A stretch of DNA of 35,892 bases from Priapulus caudatus (GCF_000485595.1 NW_014577149.1:445867-481758); one strand, 5' to 3'; positions 10,470 to 21,471 are shown, counted from the stretch's first letter. The notes: generated by a model from the letters alone, not told the origin. Numbers and translations are program-made.

Positions 10470-10590
10470 CAGCACACGCCAAAGCCATTGCGGCTGTGCG
10501 GTGTATAAACACCCAAGCACTGGCGCTCACAGCTGTGAGAGCGAAAATTTAAGACAAACCCGAATACAACGAGAGACGGCTGCCAGTTGT
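10470..10590 (+). repeat. Conserved core with TATA-like word preceding the GT tract (a-type, unit I)
   Basis: The core holds CCATTGCGGCTG, GGTGTATAAACACC, CACAGCTGTGAG and TTTAAGACAAACCC, then runs straight into GT. A related core begins at about 11213, 14346, 16949 and 17676. TATAAA sits at a fixed distance before the GT tract in most copies. Whether it promotes transcription is unknown. Confidence 0.6.
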
Positions 10591-10872
10591 GTGTGGTGTG
10601 TGTGTGTGGTGTGTGTGTGTGTGTGTGTGTGTGTGGCGCGCGGTGGTGCGTGTGCGGTGTGCGTGTGGGCGTGTGCGTGTGCGTGTGCGTGGTCGCGTGT
10701 GCGTGTGCGTGTGCGTGTGCGTGTGCGTGTCGGGTGCGTGTGCGTGTATGTGTGTGCGCGCCCGTGTGTGTGTAATGTGGTATGTGTGTGCGTGGGTGCG
10801 CGTGTGATTGTGCGTGCGCATGCCCGTATGTGTGTGAATACGCGTGTGTGCGTGCGTGCGCGCGTGTGTGCA
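10588..10872. repeat. (GT)n/(GTGTGC)n tract, unit I a
   Basis: Alternating purine-pyrimidine tract with GTGTGC hexamers and scattered TA and CG interruptions. It is capable of Z-DNA in principle. All long frames through it (Cys-Val or His-Thr) are repeat artefacts. It ends at the shared tail beginning ATATTTGACAA. Confidence 0.95.
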
Positions 10873-11212
10873 GAATATTTGACAAGCGGAGGGTGTAACC
10901 GTGCCCGCGCTTACCGGCTCCCAATGTTCTGACATTTTTAGACGCCGTTTCGATTGTCTAAGACTGCAACACATACCACACTATATATACCATAACTTTT
11001 TGAAATTGTGTTAAACTATTAATGTGTTTTCCTCACGGTTTAGTGATAATAATGCTATAGCTAAATGTAGATTAAAGGTATAATAATAGCATTTATTAGG
11101 TGGAGCATTCACCTAGCATTGCACCAGCACATAAACGCACGCAAGAACGCACGCACGGCACGCACTAACGCACTCACGCACACCGGCACGCGCACACCCG
11201 CGCCACACAGCG

Positions 11213-11318
11213 CGACCCAAAAGACATTTGCGGCTGCGGTTAGTAAACCAGCCAATCACTGCCGCGCAGCTGGTGAGACGAAAATTTTAAGACAAACCCC
11301 ACGAGATCCGGCTGCAGT
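11213..11318 (+). repeat. Conserved core preceding the GT tract (b-type, unit I)
   Basis: Same core as in 10470-10590 with b-type features: AGCCAATCACTGCC directly after the TATA position. Here the TATA word is damaged (GGTTAGTAAAC), whereas the other b-type copies read GGTATATAAAC. It leads into GT through GGCTGCAGTTGTATGTG. Confidence 0.55.
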
Positions 11319-11712
11319 TGTATGTGTGTGTATGTGTATGTGTATGTGCGTGTGCGTGTGTGCGTGTGTGGCGTGTGCGTTGGGCGTGGCGTGTGCGTGT
11401 GCGTGTGCTGTGCGCTGTTGCGTGTGCGTGTGCGAGGTGTGCGTGTGCGTGTGCGGGGTGGCGTGTGGTGTGGCGTGTGCGTGTGCGTGTGTGTGTGTAT
11501 GTATGCATGTATGTATGTATGTATGGTAGGCGTGTGTGTGCGTGTGCATGTGCGTGTGCGTGTATGTGTGTGCGCGCGCCGTGTCTGTGTAAATTGGTAT
11601 TGTGTGGCGTGGTGCGCGTGGGGTGATTGTACGTGGCGCATGCCCGTGTGTGTGTGTGAATGCGGTGTGGTGGCGTGCGTGCGCGCGTGTGTGTGATGCT
11701 TGTGTGTGCGCG
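11319..11712. repeat. (GT)n/(GTGTGC)n tract with GTAT run, unit I b
   Basis: GT/GTGTGC tract interrupted by a (GTAT)n run around 11500-11525, a feature it shares with the b-type tracts of the other two units. Confidence 0.95.
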
Positions 11713-11721
11713 CGTGTGTGT

Positions 11722-12545
11722 ACAAATATTTGACAACGGGAGGTGTACCCTGACCTGCGCCCGTCCACTGACTTTCCAGAACATATATTTTCAAAAACTT
11801 ACTCATGCATTTTGCTGTTGTTAAGAATTTGACTTATTAATGATGCTTCTAACCAGAATTATATTTCAAAATAATATCTAAAGTAATGAAATTGTACTAT
11901 GAAATCACCCCCATTCCCTTTTTTTGAAAATTGTATGTATTTTAAGGTAAAGATTTCAGATTTTATATATATTTAGATACAATTTTTTTTAAACAAATAT
12001 TGATGTATATGACTCGAATCTATCATATCAGTATTACTGTAATACATCCTCACTAAAAGTGAGAGTTAAAGTGTCTACGTCCGAATTTCCTGAAAATTTA
12101 TAGTTGAAACCTTATTTTTGTAATTTTTTTATAGTCAAAAGTTAGTACCTAACGTTACCTAAAATATATCCTATAAGCTCTCGACGTGATTAAATGTTTT
12201 TACGTTGGTTAATTTGCAAAAATCTTGACGATTTGAATTAGTGTTACGTAACAACTATTACTACAATACTGGCGTCCACTCGGTTGCTGCGACTGGTTGC
12301 TGTGGTCGATGTCATCGTGATTGTGGTATGGTGCATCAAGTGGTGCCCAAGACAGTTTTCTGTTTTGATTTGTGTTGGCTATTAGAATAGTACAATATAG
12401 GAAAACTGAATAATAATATGGTTCATGTGTATTATGTTTGAAAAATTATTATTAAAACTGCGAAATGTTCTATTTGTGTTTTTTTAATTTTCTGCCAACA
12501 AAAATGTTTGTGACATCCCCTTCAGGATCGATCGAGAAGTTAGTA
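11722..12545. repeat. AT-rich block, copy I
   Basis: AT-rich sequence of about 820 bp, present also at 14846-15683 and 18172-19005. No frame is open in all three copies, so it is treated as non-coding repeat DNA. Confidence 0.8.
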
Positions 12546-13026
12546 AACTAAACGTAAACAATGGTGGGCCGACCAGTGCATCGGAAAGAAAATGAAAGAG
12601 AAAAAAGCAGAAAGAAGATTATATGAGAAACTACCGCTTAAGTTTACAAGGAATTTTCATGGCTACCACAATAATTTTGCCAATGCCTCGTTTACCGCAA
12701 ATGTTCGCTATATCGGCTAGTTGCGTCTGGGCGCCACACAATAATTTTCGAATTCATGGCGGTTGTTGTTGAATCGAACGTTTGGTTACATCGAATGCAC
12801 CGGCAAATTAGGGAGTATAAAGAAGGTATATGAGCATGAAAAGTAAATAGAAACGCTAATTGTATTTCATACATTTTATTTTGTACAAATAACACACAAA
12901 TATACTACTTTCTGGTGCTCGAAATTCGTGACGTAGACAGTTTAAATGGTTAAACCATCATTCTCAAATCAGACCCCACTCAAACCCGTCTGGAGGACGG
13001 GTAATAGCTAGTATGTATAATATGTA

Positions 13027-13151
13027 CAAGGGCGGATCCAGGATTTTTGAAATGGGGGTGTCCATTAAGAAATAAAGGGCACTTTTTCCTGCTTAATTTT
13101 TGTGGTGTTTTCAAAAGCTGCCGAATGCCCCCCCCCCTAGATCCGCCCCTG
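13027..13151. mobile_element. 125-bp MITE, TIR CAAGGGCGGATCC...
   Basis: Short terminal inverted repeats (CAAGGGCGGATCCAGG at left, complement of TAGATCCGCCCCTG at right) flanked on both sides by ATGTA, a candidate target-site duplication. The TIR resembles hAT-type ends, but hAT elements normally give 8-bp duplications, so the superfamily is uncertain. No coding sequence. Confidence 0.65.
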
Positions 13152-13199
13152 ATGTATAGAGCGCTAACTCGCAGCTACGCGGTAGAGTGAGTGTAAAGC

Positions 13200-13768
13200 T
13201 GGGTTTACACTGCCAACTTTGTGTTGGCGAATTGGCGAACTGGACCAACTTTCCAGCGCTTTATCAACCGTTCTATGAACTGTGCAGTGCGTTTACACTG
13301 ACGACTGCAAGTTGGCCAACACGATCGAGCGGTTAGCGTCGACTGCGAGCTTACGCGTGGGGCGATGGATATAGGCATTATTGCATGTATAAATTCGCGG
13401 GGTACGGCACCTACAGGCGCAAAGACTCGTGCACAGTCACATGCAGAGTAAGGATGCCACAAGGGCAGTGGATTACCGGAGAGGTTGCCCATTGGATTTG
13501 TCCATGTTCGTGCTGCCAACCTCCTCCTCGTGTGCACATGTGCGTGTACGTACGCGCACGCGTGCACCTTTCCCCGTCTACAACAGATGGACATGACCGC
13601 ATACCGTGCATGTATACGCGCATACACGCGTGCGTGTGTGTAGGCCTACACGCATGCGCACACGTACACGCATTCACGCGTTCGCGCACGTACACGCGTA
13701 CGTGCACATACACGCGTGCGCGCACATACATGTGTAGCGCTGCTGCATGCGCTCAGGCCTAGCACCTA
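13200..13768. mobile_element. TIR element, right-truncated copy
   Basis: Starts with the TIR GGGTTTACACTGCCAACTTT and matches the complete element in unit III until GCACCTAGGCGTG, where it is cut off by a GT tract. The right end and right TIR are missing. Confidence 0.7.
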
Positions 13769-15697
13769 GGCGTGCGCGCGTGTGCGTGTGCGTGTGCGTG
13801 TGCGTGTGCGTGTGCGTGTGCGCTGTGCGTGTGCGTGTGCGTCGTGGTGGCGTGTGCGTGTGCGGGTGCGTGTGCGTGTATGTGTGTGCGCGGCCCGTGT
13901 GTGTGTAAATGTGGTATGTGTGTGCGTGGGTGGCGTGTGATTGTGCGTGCGCATGCCCGTATGTGTGTGAATACGGTGTGTGCGCGGTGCGCGCGTGTGT
14001 GCAAATATTTGACAACGGGAGGTGTAACCGTGCCGCGCTTTACCCGCTCCCAATGTTCTGACATTTTTAGACGCCGTTTCGATTGTCTAAGAGCACACAA
14101 TACCACACTATATATACCATAACTTTTTGAAATTGTGTTAAACTATTAATGTGTTTTCTCACGGGTTTTAATGATAATATAGCTATACTAAATGTAGATT
14201 AAAGGTATAATAATAAGCATTTAATTAGGTGGAGCATTCACCTAGCATTGCAAGCCACACTAAACGCACGGCAGAACGCACGCACGCACGCACTAACGCA
14301 CTCACGCACACCACGCGCCAGCGCGCACACACGCGCACACACGCGCACACCAAAAGACATTGCGGCTGCGGTATATAAACAGCCAATCACTGCCGCGCAC
14401 AAGCTGTGAGACGAAATTTAAGACAAACCGCCAACGAGATACGGCTGCAGTTGTATGTGTGTGTATGTGTTAGTGTGTATGTGGCGTGTGCGTGTGTGCG
14501 TGTGTGCGTGTGCGTGTGCGTGTGCGTGTGCGTGTGCGTGTGCGTGTGCGTGTGCGTGTGCGTGTGAGTGTGCGTGTGCTGTGCGTGTGCGTGTGCGTGT
14601 GCGTGTGCGTGTGCGTGTGTGTGTGTATGTATGCATGTATGTATGTATGTATGTAGGCGTGTGTGTGCGTGTGCATGTGCGTGTGCGTGTATGTGTGTGC
14701 GCGCGCCGTGTCTGTGTAAATTGGTATTTTGTGTGCGTGGGTGCGCGTGTGATTGTACGTGCGCATGCCCGTGTGTGTGTGTGAATGCGGTGTGTGCGTG
14801 CGTGCGCGCGTGTGTGTGATGCGTGTGTGTGCGCGCGGTGTGTACAAATATTGACAACGGGAGGTGTAACCCTGCCTGCCGCCGGTCCACTGACTTTCAA
14901 GAACAATATATTTTCAAAACTACTCATGCATTTTGCTTTGTTTAAGAATTTGACTTATTAATGATGCTTCCTACCAAAATGATATTTTCAAAAATAATAT
15001 CTAAATAAGTGAAATTGTACTATGCAATCACCCCATTTCCATTTTTTGAAAAATTGTATGTAATTTTAAGGTAAAATTTCACATTTTATATATATTTAGA
15101 TACATTTTTTTTAAACAAATATTGATATATGACTCGAGTCTACATATCAGTATTTACTGTAAATACATCCTCAACTAAAAGTGAGAGTTAAAGTGTCTAC
15201 GTCACGAATTTCCTGAAATTTATAGTTGAAAACCTTTATTTTTGTAATTTTTTATATCAAAAGTTAGTACTAACGTTACTAAATATATCTAAAGCTCTCA
15301 CCGCTGATATAAATGTTTTTACGTTGGTTAAATTTGCAAAAATCTTGACGATTTGAATTAGTGTTACCTAACACTATTTACACAAAATGGCGTCACTCGG
15401 TTGCTGCAGCTGGTTGCTGTGGTCGATGTCATCGTGATTTGTGTATGGTGCACAAAGTGGTGCCCAAACAGTTTCTGTTTTGATTTGTGTTGGCTATAAT
15501 AGAATATACAATATAGGAAAAATAAATAATATATGTTCATGTGTATTTATGTTTGAAAAATTATTATTAAAACTGCGAAATGTTATTTGTGTTTTTTTAA
15601 TTTTCTGCCAACAAAATGTTTGTGACATCCCCTTCAGGATCGATCAGAAGCTAGATAAACTAAACGATAAACAATGGTCGGGACCGACGCTACTCAG
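13769..15697. repeat. Tandem array unit II (partial, about 1.9 kb)
   Basis: Contains an a-type GT tract without its core (13769-13998), the tail, a b-type core (from 14346), a b-type GT tract (14452-14840) and the AT-rich block. It lacks the retrotransposon tail, minisatellite and MITEs. It is almost identical to 17100-19005 apart from isolated one-base indels. The right junction runs through GGACCGACGCTACTCAG into the retrotransposon fragment of unit III. Confidence 0.85.
14452..14840. repeat. (GT)n/(GTGTGC)n tract, unit II b
   Basis: The longest regular GTGTGC run of the array, followed by the (GTAT)n run shared by all b-type tracts. No coding content. Confidence 0.95.
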
Positions 15698-16280
15698 TTC
15701 TGGGTTGACCGTGTCCCAACCTGGGACATAGGGATTCAATCCAGAATTTTGTGTGCTGTTTCCAGTAGTGCGATTTTCTGCACTTTTTGCGCAGTGTGGT
15801 GGCCAGGGAGTTCCTTAAGGTTCTTCTTAAAATTATTCTTTATAGAGCCAAGGGCTCCAGCCACCACTGGTACAATTCTCGTCTTAGTATTCCACATCCT
15901 CCGTAATTTCGATCTCCAAATCTTTTTATTTGGTGAGTTTGTCTCTTTCCTTTACCATGATGTTACAATCATCTGGTACGGCTACGTCAATCAACAGGCA
16001 TCGCTTTTCTTTCCTGTTGTGGAGCACTATATTAGGGCGGTTTGCAGGTATCGTGCGATCTGTCTGCACTGCCATATCCCACATCATGGTAGTATCTCCG
16101 ATGTTGGTAACTGGTCTCGGAGTATGTTAATACCACTTGTCAGGTACTTGCTCACCAAGTTCACTGCAGATTGACCACTGCAGATAGCTGGCTACCTTGT
16201 TGTGGCGATTTATGTACTCGGTTGGGGCCAGCACTGTGCATCCGGCGATGATGTGGCTGATGGTCTCTTCTGCCTTGCTA

Positions 16281-16315
<35 letters not shown>

Positions 16316-16432
16316 GGGACGGCCCATGTGCCCCTTGCTCGGCAGAGAACGCACCATTTGCTGCGATGCACGGTGTGAGCGCTGTCGGCCTAGACCGAGG
16401 TCTACCGGGTTACCCGGAGGATGTGTTACCAT
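15698..16432 (-). pseudogene. Non-LTR retrotransposon pol C-terminal fragment, copy 2
   Basis: The minus-strand frames read AEETISHIIAGCTVLAPTEY, then INRHNKVASYL, VPDKWY and, after a frame change, CLLIDVAVPDD, then KDLEIEI and VPVVAGALG. This series is typical of the C-terminal part of invertebrate LINE-type pol proteins downstream of RT. The coding sequence is broken by frameshifts and at least one in-frame TAA, and an ATT microsatellite inside it reads as poly-Asn. RT and endonuclease domains are absent. The exact clade cannot be fixed from this tail. Confidence 0.65.
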
Positions 16433-16435
16433 AAC

Positions 16436-16672
16436 TACACGGCAAAGTACTAATTCGTAGATACACAGTAGAGTACTAACTAGTAACTACACGGTAAAGT
16501 ATTATAGTCTGTATAGCTACCCGGTAGAGTACTAGCCCGTAGCTACACGGTAGAGTACTAGCCCGTAGCTACACGGTAGAGTACTAGCCCATAGCTACAC
16601 GGTAAAGTACGAAATCGTAGCTACAAGGTAGAGTACTATATAGTATGTATAGCTACTCGGTATAGATGTATA
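16436..16672. repeat. 26-bp minisatellite, copy 2
   Basis: About nine units. Three in the centre (around 16525-16600) are nearly identical at 26-bp spacing, built on TAGCTACACGGTAGAGTACT; outer units are degenerate. One further copy of the motif lies at about 19628-19643 beside the TIR element. Confidence 0.9.
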
Positions 16673-16948
16673 GAGCATATCTATAATATAATAGTAGAAA
16701 GAGCCGAAGTGTCGTTTTCCGTATCTCCTCCGAAACCGTGCCACGTATTCTCAAGCGAATCGAGCTGGGCATAGAACCTTCTGGGCGTCCCGAATACATT
16801 CCGCTACGTTAGAACGCGATTTTTCGATCGTAAAGTGACTTTTGGATGCAATTTTCTAAAAAGTTATGTGCCCGATAAAACTTCGGCATTCATCGGAAAC
16901 CCGCACCAAATTTTAAGATCGCCAAATCCGCATGCGCACACACGCACA

Positions 16949-17054
16949 CACCAAAGCCATTGCGGCTGCGGTGTATAAACACCCAAGCACTGCCGCTCAC
17001 AGCTGTGAAGCGAAAATTTAAGACAAACCCGAATACAACGAGAGACGGCTGCAG

Positions 17055-17056
<2 letters not shown>
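16949..17056 (+). repeat. Conserved core preceding the GT tract (a-type, unit III)
   Basis: Near-identical to the a-type core of unit I, with intact GGTGTATAAACACC and GGCTGCAGTTGTG leading into pure GT. Confidence 0.6.
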
Positions 17057-17113
<57 letters not shown>

Positions 17114-17328
17114 CGTGTGCGTGTGCGTGTGCGTGTGCGTGTGCGTGTGCGCTGTGCGTGTGCGTGTGCGTCGTGGTGGCGTGTGCGTGTGCCGGGTGCG
17201 TGTGCGTGTATGTGTGTGCGCGGCCCGTGTGTGTGTAAATGTGGTATGTGTGTGCGTGGGTGGCGTGTGATTGTGCGTGCGCATGCCCGTATGTGTGTGA
17301 ATACGGTGTGTGCGCGGTGCGCGCGTGT
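17057..17328. repeat. (GT)n/(GTGTGC)n tract, unit III a
   Basis: Begins with about 45 bp of pure GT, then GTGTGC hexamers; matches 13769-13998 in its right part. Confidence 0.95.
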
Positions 17329-17675
17329 GTGCAAATATTTGACAACGGGAGGTGTAACCGTGCCCGCGCTTACCCGCTCCCAATGTTCTGACATTTTTAG
17401 ACGCCGTTTCGATTGTCTAAGAGCACACAATACCACACTATATATACCATAACTTTTTGAAATTGTGTTAAACTATTAATGTGTTTTCTCACGGGTTTTA
17501 ATGATAATATAGCTATACTAAATGTAGATTAAAGGTATAATAATAAGCATTTAATTAGGTGGAGCATTCACCTAGCATTGCAAGCCACACTAAACGCACG
17601 CAGAACGCACGCACGCACGCACTAACGCACTCACGCACACCACGCGCAGCGCGCACACACGCGCACACACGCGCA

Positions 17676-17778
17676 CACCAAAAGACATTGCGGCTGCGGT
17701 ATATAAACAGCCAATCACTGCCGCGCACAAGCTGTGAGACGAAATTTAAGACAAACCCCAACGAGAGTCGGCTGCAGT
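17676..17778 (+). repeat. Conserved core preceding the GT tract (b-type, unit III)
   Basis: Carries GCGGTATATAAACAGCCAAT, i.e. a consensus TATA word directly followed by CCAAT, as in the unit II copy at about 14370. Confidence 0.6.
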
Positions 17779-18164
17779 TGTATGTGTGTGTATGTGTATG
17801 TGTATGTGTGTGTGCGTGTGTGCGTGTGCGTGTGCGTGTGCGTGTGCGTGTGCGTGTGCGTGTGCGTGTGCGTGTGCGTGTGCGTGTGAGTGTGGTGTGC
17901 TGTGCGGGGTGCGTGTGCGTGTGCGTGTGCGTGTGGCGTGTGTGTGTGTATGTATGCATGTATGTATGTATGTATGTAGGCGTGTGTGTGCGTGTGCATG
18001 TGCGTGTGCGTGTATGTGTGTGCGCGCGCCGTGTCTGGTGTAAATTGGTATTTTGTGTGCGTGGGTGCGCGTGTGATTGTACGTGCGCATGCCCGTGTGT
18101 GTGTGTGAATGCGGTGTGTGCGTGCGTGCGCGCGTGTGTGTGATGCGTGGTGTGTGCGCGCGTG
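17779..18164. repeat. (GT)n/(GTGTGC)n tract, unit III b
   Basis: Same architecture as the other b-type tracts, including the internal (GTAT)n run. Confidence 0.95.
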
Positions 18165-18171
18165 TGTACAA

Positions 18172-19005
18172 ATATTGACAACGGGAGGTGTAACCCTGCC
18201 TGCCGCCGGTCCACTGACTTTCAAGAACAATATATTTTCAAAACTACTCAATGCATTTTGCTTTGTTTAAGAATTTGACTTATTAATGATGCTTCTAACC
18301 AGAATTATATTTTCAAAAATAATATCTAAATAAGTGAAATTGTACTATGAAATCACCCCATTTCCCTTTTTTTGAAAAATTGTATGTAATTTTAAGGTAA
18401 AATTTCAGATTTTATATATATTAGATACAATTTTTTTTAAACAAATATTGATATATGACTGCGAATCTACATATCAGTATTTACTGTAAATACATCCTCA
18501 ACTAAAAGTGAGAGTTAAAGTGTCTACGTCACGAATTTCCTGAAATTTATAGTTGAAAACCTTTATTTTTGTAATTTTTTATATCAAAAGTTAGTACTAA
18601 CGTTACTAAATATATCTAAAGCTCTCACCGTGATATAAATGTTTTTACGTTGGTTAAATTTGCAAAAATCTTGACGATTTGAATTAGTGTTAGCCTAACA
18701 CTATTTACACAAATGGCGTCACTCGGTTGCTGCAGCTGGTTGCTGTGGTCGATGTCATCGTGATTTGTGTATGGTGCACAAAGTGGTGCCCAAACAGTTT
18801 CTGTTTTGATTTGTGTTGGCTATATAAGAATATACAATATAGGAAAAATAAATAATATATGTTCATGTGTATTTATGTTTGAAAAATTATTATTAAAACT
18901 GCGAAATGTTATTTGTGTTTTTTTAATTTTCTGCCAAAAAATGTTTGTGACATCCCCTTCAGGATCGATCAGAAGCTAGATAAACTAAACGATAAACAAT
19001 GGTCG
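18172..19005. repeat. AT-rich block, copy III
   Basis: Third copy of the AT-rich block, differing from copy II mainly by single-base changes and indels. No conserved reading frame. Confidence 0.8.
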
Positions 19006-19476
19006 GGCCGACCATGCATCGGAAAGAAAATGAAAGAGAAAAAAGCAGAAAGAAGATTATATGAGAAACTAACCGCTTAAGTTTACAAGGAATTTTCATG
19101 GCTACCACATATAATTTGGCCGAATGCCTCGTTTACCGCCAAATGTTCCGGCTATATCGCTAGTTGCGTCTGGGCGCGCACACCAATAATTTTCGAAATC
19201 ATGGGCGTTGTTGTTGAATCCGTGACCGTTTGGTTACATCGAAATGCACCGGCAAATTAGGGAGTAAAAGAAGGTATATGAGCATGAAAAGTAAATAGAA
19301 ACGCTAATTGTATTTCATACATTTATTTTGTACAAATAACACACAAATATACTACTGTTCTGGTGCTCGAAATTCGTGACGTAGACAGTTTAAATGGTTA
19401 AACCATCATTCTCAAATCAGACCCACTCAAAACCCGTCTGGAGCGACGGGTAATAGCTAGTATGTCTAAATATGTA

Positions 19477-19605
19477 CAAGGGCGGATCCAGGATTTTTGA
19501 AATGGGCGTGTCCATTAAGAAATAAAGGGCACTTTTTCCTGCTTAATTTTTGTGGTGTTTTCAAAAGCTGGCCGAATGCCCGCCCGCCCTAGAATCCGCC
19601 CCCTG
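19477..19605. mobile_element. MITE, second copy of the CAAGGGCGGATCC family
   Basis: Orthologous within the array to 13027-13151, with the same ATGTA flanks on both sides, so it was inserted before the array duplicated. Confidence 0.65.
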
Positions 19606-19653
19606 ATGTATAGAGCGCTAACTCGCAGCTACGCGGTAGAGTGATTGAAAAGC

Positions 19654-20488
19654 TGGGTTTACACTGCCAACTTTGTGTTGGCGAATTGGCGAACTGGACC
19701 AACTTCCCAGCGCTCTATCAACCGTTCTATGAACTGTGCAGTGCGTTTACACTGACGACTGCGAGTTGGCCAACACGATCGAGCGGTTAGCGTCGACTGC
19801 GAGCTTACGCGTGGGGCGATGGATATAGGCATTATTGCATGTATAAATTCGCGAGGTACCGCACCTACAGGCGCAAAGACTCGTGTACAGTCACATGCAG
19901 AATAAGGATGCCACAAGGGCAGTGGATTATCGGAGGGGTTGCCCATTGAATTTGTCCATGCTCGTGCTGCCGACCTCCTCCTCGTGTGCACATGTGCGTG
20001 TACGTGCGCGCACGCGTGCACCTTCCCCCGTCTACAACCGGTGTACGTGAGTGTATCTGCCGTACACAGATAGACATGACCGCATACCGTGCACGTATAC
20101 GCGCATACACGCGTGCGTGTGTGTACACGCATGAACACACGTACACGCGTACGTGCACATACACGCGTGCGCGCACATACATGTGTAGCGCTGCTGCATG
20201 CGCTCAGGCCTAGCACCTAGGCGTGATGCCGTGCGAGTGGCGCGGGCAATGAACCGGCGAGCGACGCACGAGGGGACGATTACTAGACTCGGCGCCTTTG
20301 ATGCACGGTATGGGTGTTTAATGGCCCTTAAGAACATGTGTAGTAAGATTATATGTACTCACAGCGATACAAGCATTATTAATACATAGACCACGCTTCA
20401 TTTTAAAACCCTAACCCCAACACGCACACAGTTGCGAAGTTGGTGCAATTCGCCAATTCGCCAACACAAAATTGACAGTGTAAACCCA
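19654..20488. mobile_element. Complete 835-bp TIR element (non-autonomous DNA transposon)
   Basis: Terminal inverted repeats of about 50 bp with a few mismatches: left begins TGGGTTTACACTGCCAACTT, right is the complement, ending GTGTAAACCCA. Both TIRs share GTGTTGGCGAATTGGCGAA. The interior contains a CG/CA-rich alternating stretch (20085-20190). No transposase is recognised. No exact target-site duplication is visible. Minisatellite-like words (AGCTACGCGGTA / AGCTACGGCGCGGTA) flank both ends, so it appears to sit inside the minisatellite. Confidence 0.75.
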
Positions 20489-21471
20489 TTACTGGTTGTA
20501 AGCTACGGCGCGGTATATCTAGTTGTCCGGGTTGCGGGGGAGTAGTGTGTGGGTGGATACACCCGGTTTCCCCGAGTAATAAATACTCGGAGCGGGGGCG
20601 GTACAATGGGCATAAAGTCGTCATGGATTCTTGTCTCGAGCTCTGTGCATACGTCGTCACCACACCGCAGTGCGTGTGTGAAATGAGCCTCGCACGGGTC
20701 ATAAACACGATAAGGTGACCTAGCCGCTCTCTTCCGAACTTTTAGTGAGAAACGTATTAGACATCCTAGTCGGTAACACCAGCAACACCGAGCGAAGTGT
20801 AACGTATTTGTAACAAACTCTCGCGAATTTCTATGTCGCGGACACTCCACGTTTTTTTACATTTCGGAATAACTTTTCAATGCGTTTATTATTAAAACGC
20901 GACTGTTTAAGAGGGCATTCGCATTAAATATTAATAACTTCGTAAAGGGCTCTTATAAACGGCGACTTTCCCATTTGACAAATGAATGGAAGATAGTTTC
21001 GCGTCACGTTTCTCAACGACCCGCGAGGATGATAAAGGAATACTTATATAGTATACATAGTCGCGCTTTAATTTATGCTTGCTTATAGCTCTATACATGT
21101 GTCGAGGCTGTACCATTGCGATGCGGGTAAGCAAAGCTGAGGCAGCTGGCGTGCGTGTGGAAAGTAGCTATTACTCACGGTCTGCCTCTGATGCAATAAT
21201 ACTCTTGGGAATGTACATGCTTTGCATAGACGAGAATTTGATGGTCAATTCAGCGCCAACGCGGATGCGTTTTAAAGCGAAATCTACAGGTTTGAACGTG
21301 AAATATGAGCACAAAAGAGCCAATAACGACTAATAGGTGCTTTTTCTGGGCATCAGCTGCGTTCACTTCATTAGCGGTTGCTTGCCCATCCAAGATTTTG
21401 AAGTAAGAGATAACTTCTAAGTAAGGGATAACGTGGTAGTTAAAAAGCCATAATGCATAAATGCATATAAA
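20489..21471. other. Unassigned stretch right of the array
   Basis: Short chance frames only. A 7-bp hairpin (CCGAGTA/TACTCGG, 20572-20590) has AATAAA at its loop. No domain or repeat family is recognised. Confidence 0.45.

Larger units (their letters stand above)
9154..13768. repeat. Tandem array unit I (about 4.6 kb)
   Basis: First full unit of a segmental array. Modules in order: non-LTR retrotransposon tail, 26-bp minisatellite, core + GT tract + tail, second core + GT tract, AT-rich block, 125-bp MITE, and the left two thirds of the TIR element. The whole order recurs at 15698-20220 and part of it at 13769-15697. Unit I differs from the other two by many scattered one-base indels. It ends abruptly inside the TIR element, at CCTAGGCGTG, where the sequence switches to a GT tract. 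Confidence 0.85.
15698..20488. repeat. Tandem array unit III (about 4.8 kb, most complete)
   Basis: All modules are present in the same order as unit I, and the terminal TIR element is complete. This makes unit III the best template for the ancestral unit. Confidence 0.85.

Noticed and set aside
10351-10974. Long open frames on both strands (Cys-Val and His-Thr repeats); the same at 11119-11806, 13674-14122, 14387-14927, 16864-17452 and 17555-18251
   Set aside because: These are GT/GTGTGC tracts read in codons; they lack stops by composition and are open in several frames on both strands at once.
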